From CAZJHX01 sp964545715 (GTDB lineage: Bacteria > Myxococcota_A > UBA9042 > GCA-2863065): 64,000 bases of DNA. This document shows, piece after piece, positions 43,906-53,350 of the stretch (positions within the stretch are counted from its first letter, which is position 1; every line of letters begins with the position of its first letter). The DNA is taken from positions 1-64,000 of the forward strand of contig CAZJHX010000048.1 in NCBI GenBank assembly GCA_964545715.1, given 5' to 3'. The notes below the pieces were generated by a model. It was not told the origin of the DNA. It saw only the letters and a program-made list of their open reading frames with translations, and ran no database searches. The position numbers and the translations under genes are program-made.

Positions 43906-44826
43906 ATGAGTGATCGGATCAAGCAGATCCTGTCCTGGTACGCGGGCAGCAACCCGGGTGTTTTGGGCAATCTCGCGCGTATGTTGAACCACGGCCGGCT
44001 GGCCGGCACGGGCAAGATGGTGATCCTGCCGGTGGACCAGGGGTTTGAGCACGGCCCCGCGCGCAGCTTTGCGCCGAACTCGCCGGGCTACGATCCCCGC
44101 TTCCACGTGGAGCTGGCGATCGACGCGGGCTGCAACGCCTATGCGGCGCCGCTGGGCTTTATCGAGGCGGTGGCCGCCGACTACGCCGGTCAGGTGCCCC
44201 TGATCTTGAAGATGAACAACAACGACTCGCTGTACTCGGACGTGAACCCGTGCTCGGCCGTGACCTCCACGGTAGAGGACGCGCTGCGGCTGGGTTGCAG
44301 CGCCGTCGGCTTCACGATCTATCCGGGCACCGCGCACAAGAACACGCAGTATGAGCAGATCCGCGAGCTGTCCGCCGAGGCCCGCTCCGTGGGGCTGCCG
44401 ACCGTGCTGTGGGCCTACGCGCGGGGCGAGGGGCTGTCGAAGCAGGGTGAGACCGGCATCGACGTCATCGCGTACTGTGCGCAGATCGCGTGTCAGCTGG
44501 GCGCGCACGTGGTGAAGGTCAAGCCGCCGACCAGCTTCATTGAGCAGGACGCGGCGCGAAAGGTCTACGAGGCCCAGGGCATCAAGGTCGACACCTTGAG
44601 CGACCGCATCCGGCACGTGGTTCAGTCCGCGTTCAACGGCCGGCGCCTCATCATCTTCAGCGGTGGCGCCGCCAAGGGCACGGACGCCGTGATGGAGGAG
44701 ATCCGGGAGCTGGCGGCCGGTGGCGCGTTTGGCAGCATCATGGGTCGCAACGCTTTTCAGCGCCCGAAGGCCGAGGCCATCAAGCTGCTGCACGACGTAA
44801 TGGACATCTACGCGGCAGCGGGTTAA
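43906..44826 (+). CDS. Class I fructose-bisphosphate aldolase (DhnA/FbaB type)
   Basis: The 306-residue TIM-barrel protein has MVILPVDQGFEHGPARSF at the N-terminus, PLILKMNNNDSLYSD, AVGFTIYPGT, VLWAYARGEG and HVVKVKPPTSF with lysines K204 and K206 in the Schiff-base region. It ends with GGAAKGTDAVM and GGAFGSIMGRNAFQRP, the phosphate-binding segment of archaeal-type class I aldolases. It splits or joins fructose-1,6-bisphosphate in glycolysis or gluconeogenesis. GGGGAG lies 11 nt before the ATG. The PqqD-like gene starts 9 bp after it. Confidence 0.9.
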   Translation: MSDRIKQILSWYAGSNPGVLGNLARMLNHGRLAGTGKMVILPVDQGFEHGPARSFAPNSPGYDPRFHVELAIDAGCNAYAAPLGFIEAVAADYAGQVPLILKMNNNDSLYSDVNPCSAVTSTVEDALRLGCSAVGFTIYPGTAHKNTQYEQIRELSAEARSVGLPTVLWAYARGEGLSKQGETGIDVIAYCAQIACQLGAHVVKVKPPTSFIEQDAARKVYEAQGIKVDTLSDRIRHVVQSAFNGRRLIIFSGGAAKGTDAVMEEIRELAAGGAFGSIMGRNAFQRPKAEAIKLLHDVMDIYAAAG

Positions 44827-44835
44827 TCGCTGTCT

Positions 44836-45108
44836 ATGGGCTCACCGCGTTACGCGCCCCATCCCGACGCCGCGTGGCGCAATGTCGAGGGGCACGTGTT
44901 CATCATTACGCCTGACAGTCGCCAGCACGAGCTGGCCGGCGATGTCGAGCTGTTTGTGTGGACATTGTGTGACGAAAAACCGCACACCGAAGAAGAATTG
45001 GTGCAAGCCGTCGTCTCAGAGTTCGACATCGATGTGGACACTGCAGCGAAAGACCTTGAAACGTTTCTCGAACAGCTGATCGCGGGAGGCGTCGTAACCG
45101 CCGTTTAA
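44836..45108 (+). CDS. PqqD-family (RiPP recognition element) protein
   Basis: The 90-residue protein matches the PqqD/RRE fold: an N-terminal WRNVEGHVFIITPDS beta region, then ELFVWTLCDEKPHTEEELVQ and FDIDVDTAAKDLETFLEQLI helices ending GGVVTAV. Such proteins bind the leader of a precursor peptide and hand it to a radical SAM or other maturase. A radical SAM/SPASM gene lies 8.2 kb downstream, separated by a giant lipoprotein gene. Assigning it to that cluster is inference; it also follows the aldolase closely and could be in its transcript. Confidence 0.82.
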   Translation: MGSPRYAPHPDAAWRNVEGHVFIITPDSRQHELAGDVELFVWTLCDEKPHTEEELVQAVVSEFDIDVDTAAKDLETFLEQLIAGGVVTAV

Positions 45109-45145
45109 TAAGCGACTTTCGTGATTTACCAGCGATCTCGCCAGC

Positions 45146-45173
45146 TTGACATAATGGCCTGTAAACCTACGAT
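45146..45173 (+). promoter_or_regulatory. Sigma-70-type promoter for giant lipoprotein gene
   Basis: TTGACA at 45146-45151 is a perfect -35 box. TACGAT at 45168-45173 follows with a 16-bp spacer and matches the -10 consensus at four of six positions. The leader to ATG 45272 would be about 92 nt and holds GGAGG about 8 nt before the start. This AT-richer gap is the only sizeable break between the PqqD-like and giant lipoprotein genes. Confidence 0.5.
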
Positions 45174-45271
45174 CAAACGCCCGTGAAGAATCAACTCAAC
45201 ATATGCATGCGACTGCCGACTAGTTATTTGGACTGGCGTTGTGCTTTTCGGGGGATCTGGAGGATTTCTAT

Positions 45272-48200
45272 ATGAGGCGCAATGCCTTTCATGCTCTGCT
45301 CGTTTCGTCGCTGTTCCTGACCCAGGCTCTCGTAGGCTGCGCCGGATGTGAGGGCGGCGATCCACCACCCGATCCCACGACGGACACCGGTACCGGCGAC
45401 ACGACCGACACCGGCGACACAACGGACACAACCGACACGGACACAACCGACACGACCGACACCGGGACGGATACCGGCGGTGATCCCGAAATAAGCTGCC
45501 GCTACATCACGGCGGACGACGACGTCTATTTTGCGGCCGTGCAGGCCCCGGTCGAGCTGACCGACGCCTCGGATCCGCCTGCGTGTCCGCAGGACGGTCT
45601 GCAGATCAATATCGTCGCGGATACGCTGCACGTGCCGGATGAGACCGATGCCACGCTGACGTATGCAGGTACGCCTCGGACCGAGCAAATCAACGCCGGT
45701 CAGGCCATCTTCAATTGTGTCGAGGTTCAAGGCGGTACAAATGACGCCGAGATCACGATCACGATCGGTGATGAGACGCTGACGTGCGGTCCTATCCAAT
45801 TCACATACGAGACCGATCCCTGCCAGGTCACGCTGCTGCCGCCGGAGGGACCCGACGGGCATTGCTTCACCGAGGCCACGCAGGAGTTCACCATCACGAA
45901 CTCCGACGGCAAGTGCGACAAGGCCTTCCTCAGCTGGAACGACGACGCCCTGGTGTCGCCGGATAAGAACCTGGTTGGCGGCGAGGCCAAGATCACGCTG
46001 GAGCTCGCAGACGGTGAATACCAGATCAAAGGCCAGGTGCGTGGGGCATCGAATGATCTCGCCAACGAGACCGAGCCGCAGAAATACATCGTGGACACGT
46101 CCGCGCCGACCCTGACGCTGGATCAGCCCAAAGCGGACGACAACCTCGGCCTGGCGGACGATGCTGATCTGGAGGCCGACGGCTTCCAGGTGTGCGCCAA
46201 GGGAACCGTCGACGGGCTCACGACGTTCGACAAAGACAGTATCGAAGTCACTCTGAGCGGCTGCGGGGCGGCCAGCTTGAAGGTCACGCCGGACGCCGCA
46301 AACGAGTGGCAGGCGTGCTTCAACGTGACGCAGTCCGGGACATGCTCGCTGGAGGCGACTGCCGCTGATCCGTGCGGCAACCCGGGCGCGGCCGTGTCGG
46401 GCCCGTTCTCGGTGCAGCTGTGGTCGGCCGGCGACTTTGTCATCGTGACCCCCGAGGCGCCGGCGGTCCTGCTGGCCAAAGACGACCTGGATCCGTCCGC
46501 GGACCCGACATCAGACTTCTTGTACGACACGATCTTCACGGTGCAGGCCACCGGCATCGAGGCCAGTGAGGACGCGCCCTACACCATCGAGATCGAGTGT
46601 CGCGCCGACCAGCCGAACGCAACCTGGTTCCCGATGGGCGACGCGTCGTTTACGGAGCCGACGGCTACCGACCTTTACGACGTGCTCGTGTCGCTGCAGA
46701 CCGACCTGGTGACCTCCCTGATGGTGTGTCGCGCGGTCGACAAGGCGGCAAACGGCGCGATGTCGCCCGAGCTGCCCGTGACGGCGGCGCTGCCCGCGCC
46801 CGAGATCGTCGTGCAGAGCCCGGCGGCGGGCTTCTGCACCGGCGACAGCACCGTGCCCATCTCCGGTGGGGCCCAGAACCTGGCGCTGATGGGCGCCTCT
46901 GTGACGGTCCTGGACGACGGCGCGGCTGAGCTGACGACCAACGGCGTCGGCGCCATCTTTGTGGCCGGCGGCTTCACGACGGCGGCCTACCTGACCACCG
47001 ACGGCCTGCTCGGCGGCGAGCCCCTGGACGACGGCACCTACACCCTGCGCGTCTCCGCCCTGGACGAGCTGGGCAATCAGGCGTGCCACACGTCGACCAG
47101 CGCGTGCGACGTCAGCGTGATCTACGACACGACGGCGCCCACGCATCAGGTCGTCAAGCCGGAGTCGGCGACGCTGAACGAGTCCGACGACGAGAACGAC
47201 AGCCAGGACGGCTTCCAGACCACCGTGACCGTGCTCGTCAACGACGCGGGCAACGAGGAGAGCAACGAGGTCTGCCTGCAGGTCAACGGGCTGGACGTCA
47301 GCTGTCAGGACGTAACGGGCAACACCGCGACCTGGAGCGATGTGACGCTGCAGCCCGGAAACAACACCATCGTCACGACGGGGACGGACTGTGGCGAGAA
47401 CGCCGCCGATCTGGTGGCCAAAGACGTCATCCTGATCAGCTCGGCGCCCGCGGTGGTCATCACGACGCCGGGCAAGGACACGAGCACCGCGTTCTTCACG
47501 TACGACGTCACTATCCAGGTCGCGACCAACGGCGCGCCGACCGATGCGGACACCGTCGCCCTCAAGGTCAACGGCACGCCGAGCGAAGTGGAGGGCGTCT
47601 CTCTGGGCAACGGCGCTTACCTATTCACCGGCGTCATCTTGACCGAGGGCGACAACCAGCTTGTCGGTGAGGCCACGCTGGACGGTGAGACTGGCTTCTC
47701 GGCGCCGATCAATGTTCTCGTGAAGCTGGGCGCGATCTCCGTCGCGTTTGACGCGCTTGCCAACCAGCAAGTCTACAACGCGGCCTCCCCTGAGTGCGAC
47801 GGCGGCAGCAGCGCGTGCACCATGAACGTGGTTTGCAACACGACCAACGTCGACGACGGCTCGGACGCCAGCCTCTGGTACAGCTGTGGCGCCGGCCAGC
47901 AGGTCGCCAACGGCACGGTCGTGGGCAACAAAGTGACCTTCCCCGGTATCGCGCTGGCTAACAACAGCGTCTGCCAACTGCAATGCAAGGTAACGGATCA
48001 CGGGACTGATGCGGTGGCGGAGACCGCGTCGATCGCGATCAAGATCGACCTGACGCCGCCGCTGTTCGGTGTCTTTACCAAGCCCAACGCCAACACGCTG
48101 ATCTTTACCGACGACCTGGACACGGACACGCCGGGCTTCCAGTACGCGGCGCAGCTGACGGTCAGCGGCATCGAGAGCGGCCAGTCGATCAGCCTCAAGA

Positions 48201-51200
48201 TCACCGACGCGGACGGCACCGTCATCCAAAACGCGGCGATCACCACGACGCTGGCCGACGGCGAGTATGGCACCGTAACCTTCCCTGTGCGCACGTACGC
48301 TCAGGGCGACGTGACCTGGGAGGCCAGCTGCGGCGACAACGCGGGCAACGCTGCCGTCGCGCTGAAGTTCGGCTCCACCATCGTCAGCGAGACGCCGGTT
48401 GTGCGCCTGTCCAAGCCGACCTATATCGCTCCCACCGCCTGCACGACCTCGGCCGACTGCGGCGCTGAGGGTCACTGCATTGCCGGTACCTGCGGCATCG
48501 GCTGGGGCAAGAACTCGATCACCAACCTCATCGTGATCACCAAGGGCATTCCCACCGCGGTGAACAACCTGCGGATTTGCTCGGATCACGCGGACTACGC
48601 GGGGCAGGAGGCGTGCGACGCGTCCAACGCGGCCAGCGGCACCACGGCGTTCCACCGGGTTACGGCCGTCACGATCGCGGCCAGCCCGAGCACGATCGAC
48701 ATCGGCGGTTTCCTGTCCAGCGGCACCCACACCATTACGGCTGAGGGCCTGTCGGGCATCGGCTGGTCGACGTCCCTGGACGGTCTGGAGGCCGACCAGA
48801 AGCGTCTGATCCTTTACGATCCCACGCCGCCCACCCTGTCGGGCTTCGGGTCGTCGACGGACACCGACGGCAACGCCTGCATCAACATCAAAGAGGGCGA
48901 CGGCACGGCCGATGTTCAGGGCACGTGCGGTGAAGACGGCTCGGTGGAGCTGGAGCGCTCCGGCGTCTCGCTGGGGACCAAGGAGACGACTGCGGGCGCG
49001 CCCGTAAGCTTTGACGGCATCACGCTGAACGAGGGCAACAACGAGTTTGCCGCGGTCTGCGCGGACGCGGTCGGCAACACCACGGCGCCGGCGACGTTCG
49101 ATCTGAAGTCGGACACCAAGAAGGCGCTGCTGGACTTCACGGCGCCCACGACCACGCTGATCCTGGCGGGTGACAGTCGCGACGTCGAGCTTGTCTCCGA
49201 CGAGCTCAACGCGCTGGTGACCCTGAAGAGCAATGTGTCGGGGACCAACGACCCCGAGGCGGTCGCGCTGGATGGGACGGTGACGTTCCTGCACGCGGAT
49301 CACGACACGCTGACCGATGGCTCGCACATCCTGACGGCCACGGTGTCTGACGCCTGCGCCAACACCACCGTGACCAACTCGTCGGTCATCGTGGTGGACA
49401 CCGCCGCGCCGACCATCGCCATCGACGCGCCCAGCGACGGCGCTCAGCTTGTGGACGGGGATGACGCGTCGGCGACCGAGGGTGGCTTCCAGATCAGCGT
49501 TGAGATGAGCACCACAGGTGACGCGGCCAACTGGGAGATCCGCTTGGAGACCCAGTGCGCCTCAGACTTCTCGGGCTGCTCGCCGCCGGCCGTCGTGGCC
49601 AGCGGCAGCATTACAAATGCGGGTGGGGCGGAGCCGGCCAAGCTGGTGACCCTGCCGATCTACGACAGCCCCGACTACGTGCGGGTGACCGTGTGGACGT
49701 CAGATGCGGCGGGCAACGAGAACGCGACGACCGCGGAGCTGACCATCACGCTGGATGCCTGCGCCGCCAGCTTCGACGGGCTGCCCAGCGACGGCCTGAT
49801 GGGCAACGGCCTGTGCGCGAGCTCGGGTCAGGACTGCGACGCCGTGGAGCTGACGTTTGATGTCGTGCTCGTCGGTGTGTGCGGTGGCATCGCCGACGTG
49901 GCGCTGCGCGAGAACGGCGCCATCGTCGCCCAGGAGGCGGTCGTGGATGGCAAGGCCAGCTTCACGCGGACCTTCCTGCACAACTCGACGGTGGAGCTGG
50001 AGGGCCAGGGTCCGGCCGTGGTGCCTGAGGCATCCACGGGCAAGAAGACCATCAAGGTGGACCTGCACGCGCCCGTGCCGCTGTTTACGGCCAAGGACTT
50101 CGGCGGCTTCACCTCGCCCGCGACCGGCTCGCTGTCGGCGTGGACCAAAGCCGACGATCAGTCCGGTGGGGCCGGCCTGCAGGTGTCCCTGCGCGTAGAT
50201 GTGACCGATGACGCCTTCGGTGGCGGCGAGATCACGGCCTTGTCGTGCGGCGGCAGCCAGGTCTCGGCGGGTCTGCCGGCGACGATCACCGGAACCAACT
50301 TCGGCCTGGATCTGACCAACGTGACCCTGGCCGACAGCGCCAGCGCGGTGACCTGCACACTGACCGTCAGCGACAGCCACGGCAACGCGGCGGCGACGTC
50401 GTTTGATTACACGTCCGACGTGGTGGCGCCCGACGCGCTGGCGCTGACGCTCGAGAACCAGAACCGCCGCCGTCCGTCGGTTGTGCTGTCCTGGCCGGCG
50501 ACCGCCGACAACGGCTCGGCCGGCGCTGCGGCGGCGAAATACGACGTGCGCTACTCCAAGACCGAGATCACCGAGGACAACTTCTCGGACGCCTGCGACG
50601 CGACCGCGCTGCTGACGTCCGCTGCCCTGTCCGCTCCCAGCGAGCCCGGGCAGACCGACTCCTACTTGATCACCGGTCCCGACGCGCGCAGCACGGTGGA
50701 CCCGGGCTGCGTGTTTGTGATGCAGCCCAGTGCAGCGAGCAAGTGGTACTTTGCCGCTCGCGTTCAGGACGCCGCGGGCAACTGGAGTGAGCTGGCCGCG
50801 GGCAGCGTGACCTCCACCACGGAGCTGAGCCTGCGCGCCGCCAAGTTCACCGTGACGACCACCGCCGGTACCAACGACGCCCAATTCGACCAGCGCCCGC
50901 AGGCCATCGGCGACGTCAACAACGACGGCAGCCCCGACTTCTCGTTGGGCGGCTTCAAGAGCGCGGCCTTCTGCATCTTCTTCGGGGGCGCTCAGGCGAC
51001 CGTCGCGGACGTTGCGGTGACCGCCAACGCCTCCAACACCGGCGCAGGGCATCAGTGCATCGTGGACACGGCCGCTGTTCAGGGGGGCTACACCGCCAAG
51101 AACGTGGGCGACTTCAACGACGACGGCCGCCAGGACCTGGCGGTGGCGTGGGGCCAGAAGAACAACCAGGGCAACCCCAACGAGGCGCAGATCCGCGTCT

Positions 51201-52309
51201 ACGGCGGCGTGGATGCGGGCGAGTTCCTCAGCGAGACGCCGGTGCTGACCATCATCGGCTACAACCAGAACTCCACCAGCGCCATCTTTGCGGGCAACGG
51301 CGACTTCAACGGCGACGGCGTGGCGGACATGATCGTGGGCAACCGTGATGCGCTCGCGGGCACCGACAGCAACATCAAGGGCCGCGCGTACGTGATTCCG
51401 GGCTCGGGCACCTGGCCCAAGACCACTATCGACCTCAGCGTTGGGGCCGACCTGGCCGCGTTCAACGTGGTGTCGCTTGTGCTGACCGGCGCCTCGACGT
51501 CGCCGCAGTTCGGCGCGGGCGTGGCGTTTGTGGGCGACGTGCTCACCGACGCGGGCAGCAACTTCGACGATGTGGCCGTGACCGCGTACTTCCCGATTGG
51601 CGACGGCGCGTCGCGCCAGCTGGCGATCATCAAGGGGCGCACGGTCGCGGCGGCGACGACGCTGGCTGTCTCGTTCGACCACTTGGGCCAGAGCAACATC
51701 AACGAGCCGGCTCAGACCGAGGACGCGACGTCCGTGCTGCTGAAGCCTGAGCCGGGTCACCAGAAGAACTTCGGCAACGGCATCTTTGCCGGCGACTACA
51801 ACGGTGACGGGATCAACGACATCTTCGTCGAGCACTCCCGGTCGGCCAACGACGACGCCGACACGACGTTCTATCTGTTTGACGGCGCGGCGGTTCGCAA
51901 CGGTGAGGGCACCGTTATGACGGTGCACGACGGGGAGGACCCGGTCGCGTCCGGCAGCGGGGCCTACGCCGGCAAGAACGGCATCACCTTCAATGGCGGC
52001 TTTGCCGCGGCCACGCCCATCGGCAACTTCAACAGCGACGCGTCGGCCACGTCCGTCGACATCTGCTACCGCGACTACAGCAGCAGCGCAGGCGGCGCGT
52101 ACATCCGGCTGAACACCAACGACCCGACGACCGGCCTGACCTACGGGACCTACCCCTGGGTCGACATCACGCTGGACGACCCATACTCGGCGGGCAACCC
52201 GGGCTTCGGCTATCGGGTCTTCGGCGGCGTCGGCGACTACAACGGCGACGGCCTGGCCGACCTCGTGGTCGGGACCAACGGTAGCGGCTACGCGGTCCTG
52301 TTCTATTAG
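45272..52309 (+). CDS. Giant surface lipoprotein with Ig-like, fibronectin-like and FG-GAP repeats
   Basis: The 2345-residue protein starts at ATG 45272 (GGAGG upstream). The lipoprotein signal ends in QALVGC, followed by an Asp/Thr low-complexity linker. Residues about 75-1700 hold many Ig-like beta-sandwich units, each with a Thr/Asp-rich strand set and the recurrent DTTAPT or DFTAPT start of bacterial Ig-like domains. A Cys-rich segment is at about 1050-1075 (TACTTSADCGAEGHC). A fibronectin-III-like unit (SVVLSWPATADNG) lies near 1735. The end is an FG-GAP/VCBS propeller with five calcium-loop motifs (IGDVNNDGSPDF, VGDFNDDGRQDL, NGDFNGDGVADM, FAGDYNGDGIND, VGDYNGDGLADL). It probably acts in adhesion or surface binding. 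Confidence 0.85.
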   Translation: MRRNAFHALLVSSLFLTQALVGCAGCEGGDPPPDPTTDTGTGDTTDTGDTTDTTDTDTTDTTDTGTDTGGDPEISCRYITADDDVYFAAVQAPVELTDASDPPACPQDGLQINIVADTLHVPDETDATLTYAGTPRTEQINAGQAIFNCVEVQGGTNDAEITITIGDETLTCGPIQFTYETDPCQVTLLPPEGPDGHCFTEATQEFTITNSDGKCDKAFLSWNDDALVSPDKNLVGGEAKITLELADGEYQIKGQVRGASNDLANETEPQKYIVDTSAPTLTLDQPKADDNLGLADDADLEADGFQVCAKGTVDGLTTFDKDSIEVTLSGCGAASLKVTPDAANEWQACFNVTQSGTCSLEATAADPCGNPGAAVSGPFSVQLWSAGDFVIVTPEAPAVLLAKDDLDPSADPTSDFLYDTIFTVQATGIEASEDAPYTIEIECRADQPNATWFPMGDASFTEPTATDLYDVLVSLQTDLVTSLMVCRAVDKAANGAMSPELPVTAALPAPEIVVQSPAAGFCTGDSTVPISGGAQNLALMGASVTVLDDGAAELTTNGVGAIFVAGGFTTAAYLTTDGLLGGEPLDDGTYTLRVSALDELGNQACHTSTSACDVSVIYDTTAPTHQVVKPESATLNESDDENDSQDGFQTTVTVLVNDAGNEESNEVCLQVNGLDVSCQDVTGNTATWSDVTLQPGNNTIVTTGTDCGENAADLVAKDVILISSAPAVVITTPGKDTSTAFFTYDVTIQVATNGAPTDADTVALKVNGTPSEVEGVSLGNGAYLFTGVILTEGDNQLVGEATLDGETGFSAPINVLVKLGAISVAFDALANQQVYNAASPECDGGSSACTMNVVCNTTNVDDGSDASLWYSCGAGQQVANGTVVGNKVTFPGIALANNSVCQLQCKVTDHGTDAVAETASIAIKIDLTPPLFGVFTKPNANTLIFTDDLDTDTPGFQYAAQLTVSGIESGQSISLKITDADGTVIQNAAITTTLADGEYGTVTFPVRTYAQGDVTWEASCGDNAGNAAVALKFGSTIVSETPVVRLSKPTYIAPTACTTSADCGAEGHCIAGTCGIGWGKNSITNLIVITKGIPTAVNNLRICSDHADYAGQEACDASNAASGTTAFHRVTAVTIAASPSTIDIGGFLSSGTHTITAEGLSGIGWSTSLDGLEADQKRLILYDPTPPTLSGFGSSTDTDGNACINIKEGDGTADVQGTCGEDGSVELERSGVSLGTKETTAGAPVSFDGITLNEGNNEFAAVCADAVGNTTAPATFDLKSDTKKALLDFTAPTTTLILAGDSRDVELVSDELNALVTLKSNVSGTNDPEAVALDGTVTFLHADHDTLTDGSHILTATVSDACANTTVTNSSVIVVDTAAPTIAIDAPSDGAQLVDGDDASATEGGFQISVEMSTTGDAANWEIRLETQCASDFSGCSPPAVVASGSITNAGGAEPAKLVTLPIYDSPDYVRVTVWTSDAAGNENATTAELTITLDACAASFDGLPSDGLMGNGLCASSGQDCDAVELTFDVVLVGVCGGIADVALRENGAIVAQEAVVDGKASFTRTFLHNSTVELEGQGPAVVPEASTGKKTIKVDLHAPVPLFTAKDFGGFTSPATGSLSAWTKADDQSGGAGLQVSLRVDVTDDAFGGGEITALSCGGSQVSAGLPATITGTNFGLDLTNVTLADSASAVTCTLTVSDSHGNAAATSFDYTSDVVAPDALALTLENQNRRRPSVVLSWPATADNGSAGAAAAKYDVRYSKTEITEDNFSDACDATALLTSAALSAPSEPGQTDSYLITGPDARSTVDPGCVFVMQPSAASKWYFAARVQDAAGNWSELAAGSVTSTTELSLRAAKFTVTTTAGTNDAQFDQRPQAIGDVNNDGSPDFSLGGFKSAAFCIFFGGAQATVADVAVTANASNTGAGHQCIVDTAAVQGGYTAKNVGDFNDDGRQDLAVAWGQKNNQGNPNEAQIRVYGGVDAGEFLSETPVLTIIGYNQNSTSAIFAGNGDFNGDGVADMIVGNRDALAGTDSNIKGRAYVIPGSGTWPKTTIDLSVGADLAAFNVVSLVLTGASTSPQFGAGVAFVGDVLTDAGSNFDDVAVTAYFPIGDGASRQLAIIKGRTVAAATTLAVSFDHLGQSNINEPAQTEDATSVLLKPEPGHQKNFGNGIFAGDYNGDGINDIFVEHSRSANDDADTTFYLFDGAAVRNGEGTVMTVHDGEDPVASGSGAYAGKNGITFNGGFAAATPIGNFNSDASATSVDICYRDYSSSAGGAYIRLNTNDPTTGLTYGTYPWVDITLDDPYSAGNPGFGYRVFGGVGDYNGDGLADLVVGTNGSGYAVLFY
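45377..45480 (+). repeat. Low-complexity ACGACN/ACCGAC coding repeat (Thr/Asp linker)
   Basis: The DNA encodes runs of TTDTG, TTDTD and GDTTD units just after the lipid-anchor Cys of the giant lipoprotein. The units are imperfect 6- to 12-base repeats that could change copy number by slippage without changing frame. A similar linker occurs in the lipoprotein at the left window edge. Confidence 0.55.
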
Positions 52310-52391
52310 AGATAAGGATATGCCACACTTTCTTTAGTCACGGCGCCCTGCCGCGGCAACTGAACGTACGTGACAACTGCCTGAGAGAAGC

Positions 52392-52550
52392 ATGACGGAC
52401 AAGACCAGCCGACCCGAGCGCGCCGTGACCAAGAAGCGTCGCCGTCCTTACCGCAAGCCCACAATGAGCTCGACGGAGGCCTTCGAGAAGATGGCCCTGC
52501 TGACCTGCGGTGGAAACAGCGAGGCCGAGGGCGAGTGCGACGAGCTGTAG
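52392..52550 (+). CDS. Candidate RiPP precursor peptide (52 residues)
   Basis: The frame starts at ATG 52392 with GAGAAG 2-7 nt upstream and ends at TAG 52548. The N-terminal half is basic (KKRRRPYRKPTMSSTEAF) and the C-terminal half is acidic with two Cys (ALLTCGGNSEAEGECDEL). A basic RPYRKP leader followed by an FE.xALxC stretch resembles precursor peptides found next to radical SAM/SPASM maturases. The last 16 bp overlap the HPr-kinase-like gene. The probable core is the C-terminal Cys-containing part, but the cleavage site and modification are unknown. It is too small to be certain from composition alone; position is the main support. Confidence 0.6.
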   Translation: MTDKTSRPERAVTKKRRRPYRKPTMSSTEAFEKMALLTCGGNSEAEGECDEL

Positions 52551-53350
52551 CTCGCCGCTCCTACCTCATCGGCCCGGTCAGGGTCGCGTTCTCGACGGCG
52601 GACAGCGTTCTGGCGCGTTGGGCGCGTGTCTACCACGCATCCCGTGAAGTAGAGGGGCCGCCGGACCTGGTGATCGAGTTGGCCCGATCCGCGGACGAGT
52701 ATCGTGCGCCGACGCCGCCCCTGGCGCTGCGTACAGGGGATGTGGAGAAGGTCAGCTACATCGGTTGGCGCGTGACCTGGGTGCCCGAAACAAACCATGC
52801 GACTGCGCTGCTGTCCAAGCAGACGGACGACGTCCGCGGCCCTCGTCGCGTTGCGGCGATCGCCCGCACCCTGGTTGGTCGGTATCTACTGCGACGGCGA
52901 GGCCTGCCGTTCCACGCCGCGGCCATGATTCATGATGGGCAGGGGTATCTGTTCGTAGGGCGCCGCGGTGCCGGCAAGACGACGCTCGTACGCCTTTTCC
53001 CCGGTGAGAGCGTCCTGGGTGACGATCACGCCCTCGTTGTATGCGAGGCCGGCGGCGTTCGGGTTTACGGCACGCCCTACTCGGGGCGCGAGGGCACTCC
53101 CAGTCAGCCGGGGAGCGCCCCGCTGGCGGCGATTCTGGTGCTCGCCCAGGACGCGACGACTCGCGTGGAGGCGCTGTCACGCGCTGTCGCATTCAAGAGC
53201 TTGACCCCTCACATTATCCACCACGGCCACGGGCGCGCCGAGGTCGAAGAGGTCTTCGATATTATGGATGTGCTCACTCGGCGGGTTCCAGTCGCTCGAT
53301 TGCGCTTCAATCGGACCGATCCCATGTGGCCGGTCGTGAGCGCGGCATGA
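52535..53350 (+). CDS. HPr-kinase-like protein (RiPP-associated type)
   Basis: The 271-residue protein starts at GTG 52535 inside the precursor gene end. Residues 142-150 are Walker A in VGRRGAGKTTLVRLF, followed by VLGDDHALVV and GTPYSGREG, the order seen in HPr-kinase-like proteins of peptide-maturation clusters. The N-terminal 110 residues are a beta-rich domain with no clear relative. It may phosphorylate or act on the peptide or a partner; this is not shown. The stop overlaps the radical SAM gene start by 4 bp. Confidence 0.75.
   Translation: MRRAVARRSYLIGPVRVAFSTADSVLARWARVYHASREVEGPPDLVIELARSADEYRAPTPPLALRTGDVEKVSYIGWRVTWVPETNHATALLSKQTDDVRGPRRVAAIARTLVGRYLLRRRGLPFHAAAMIHDGQGYLFVGRRGAGKTTLVRLFPGESVLGDDHALVVCEAGGVRVYGTPYSGREGTPSQPGSAPLAAILVLAQDATTRVEALSRAVAFKSLTPHIIHHGHGRAEVEEVFDIMDVLTRRVPVARLRFNRTDPMWPVVSAA

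Noticed and set aside
49700..51928. 742-residue minus-strand frame inside the giant lipoprotein gene
   Set aside because: It mirrors repeated Asp/Gly/Thr codons and has no domain pattern.
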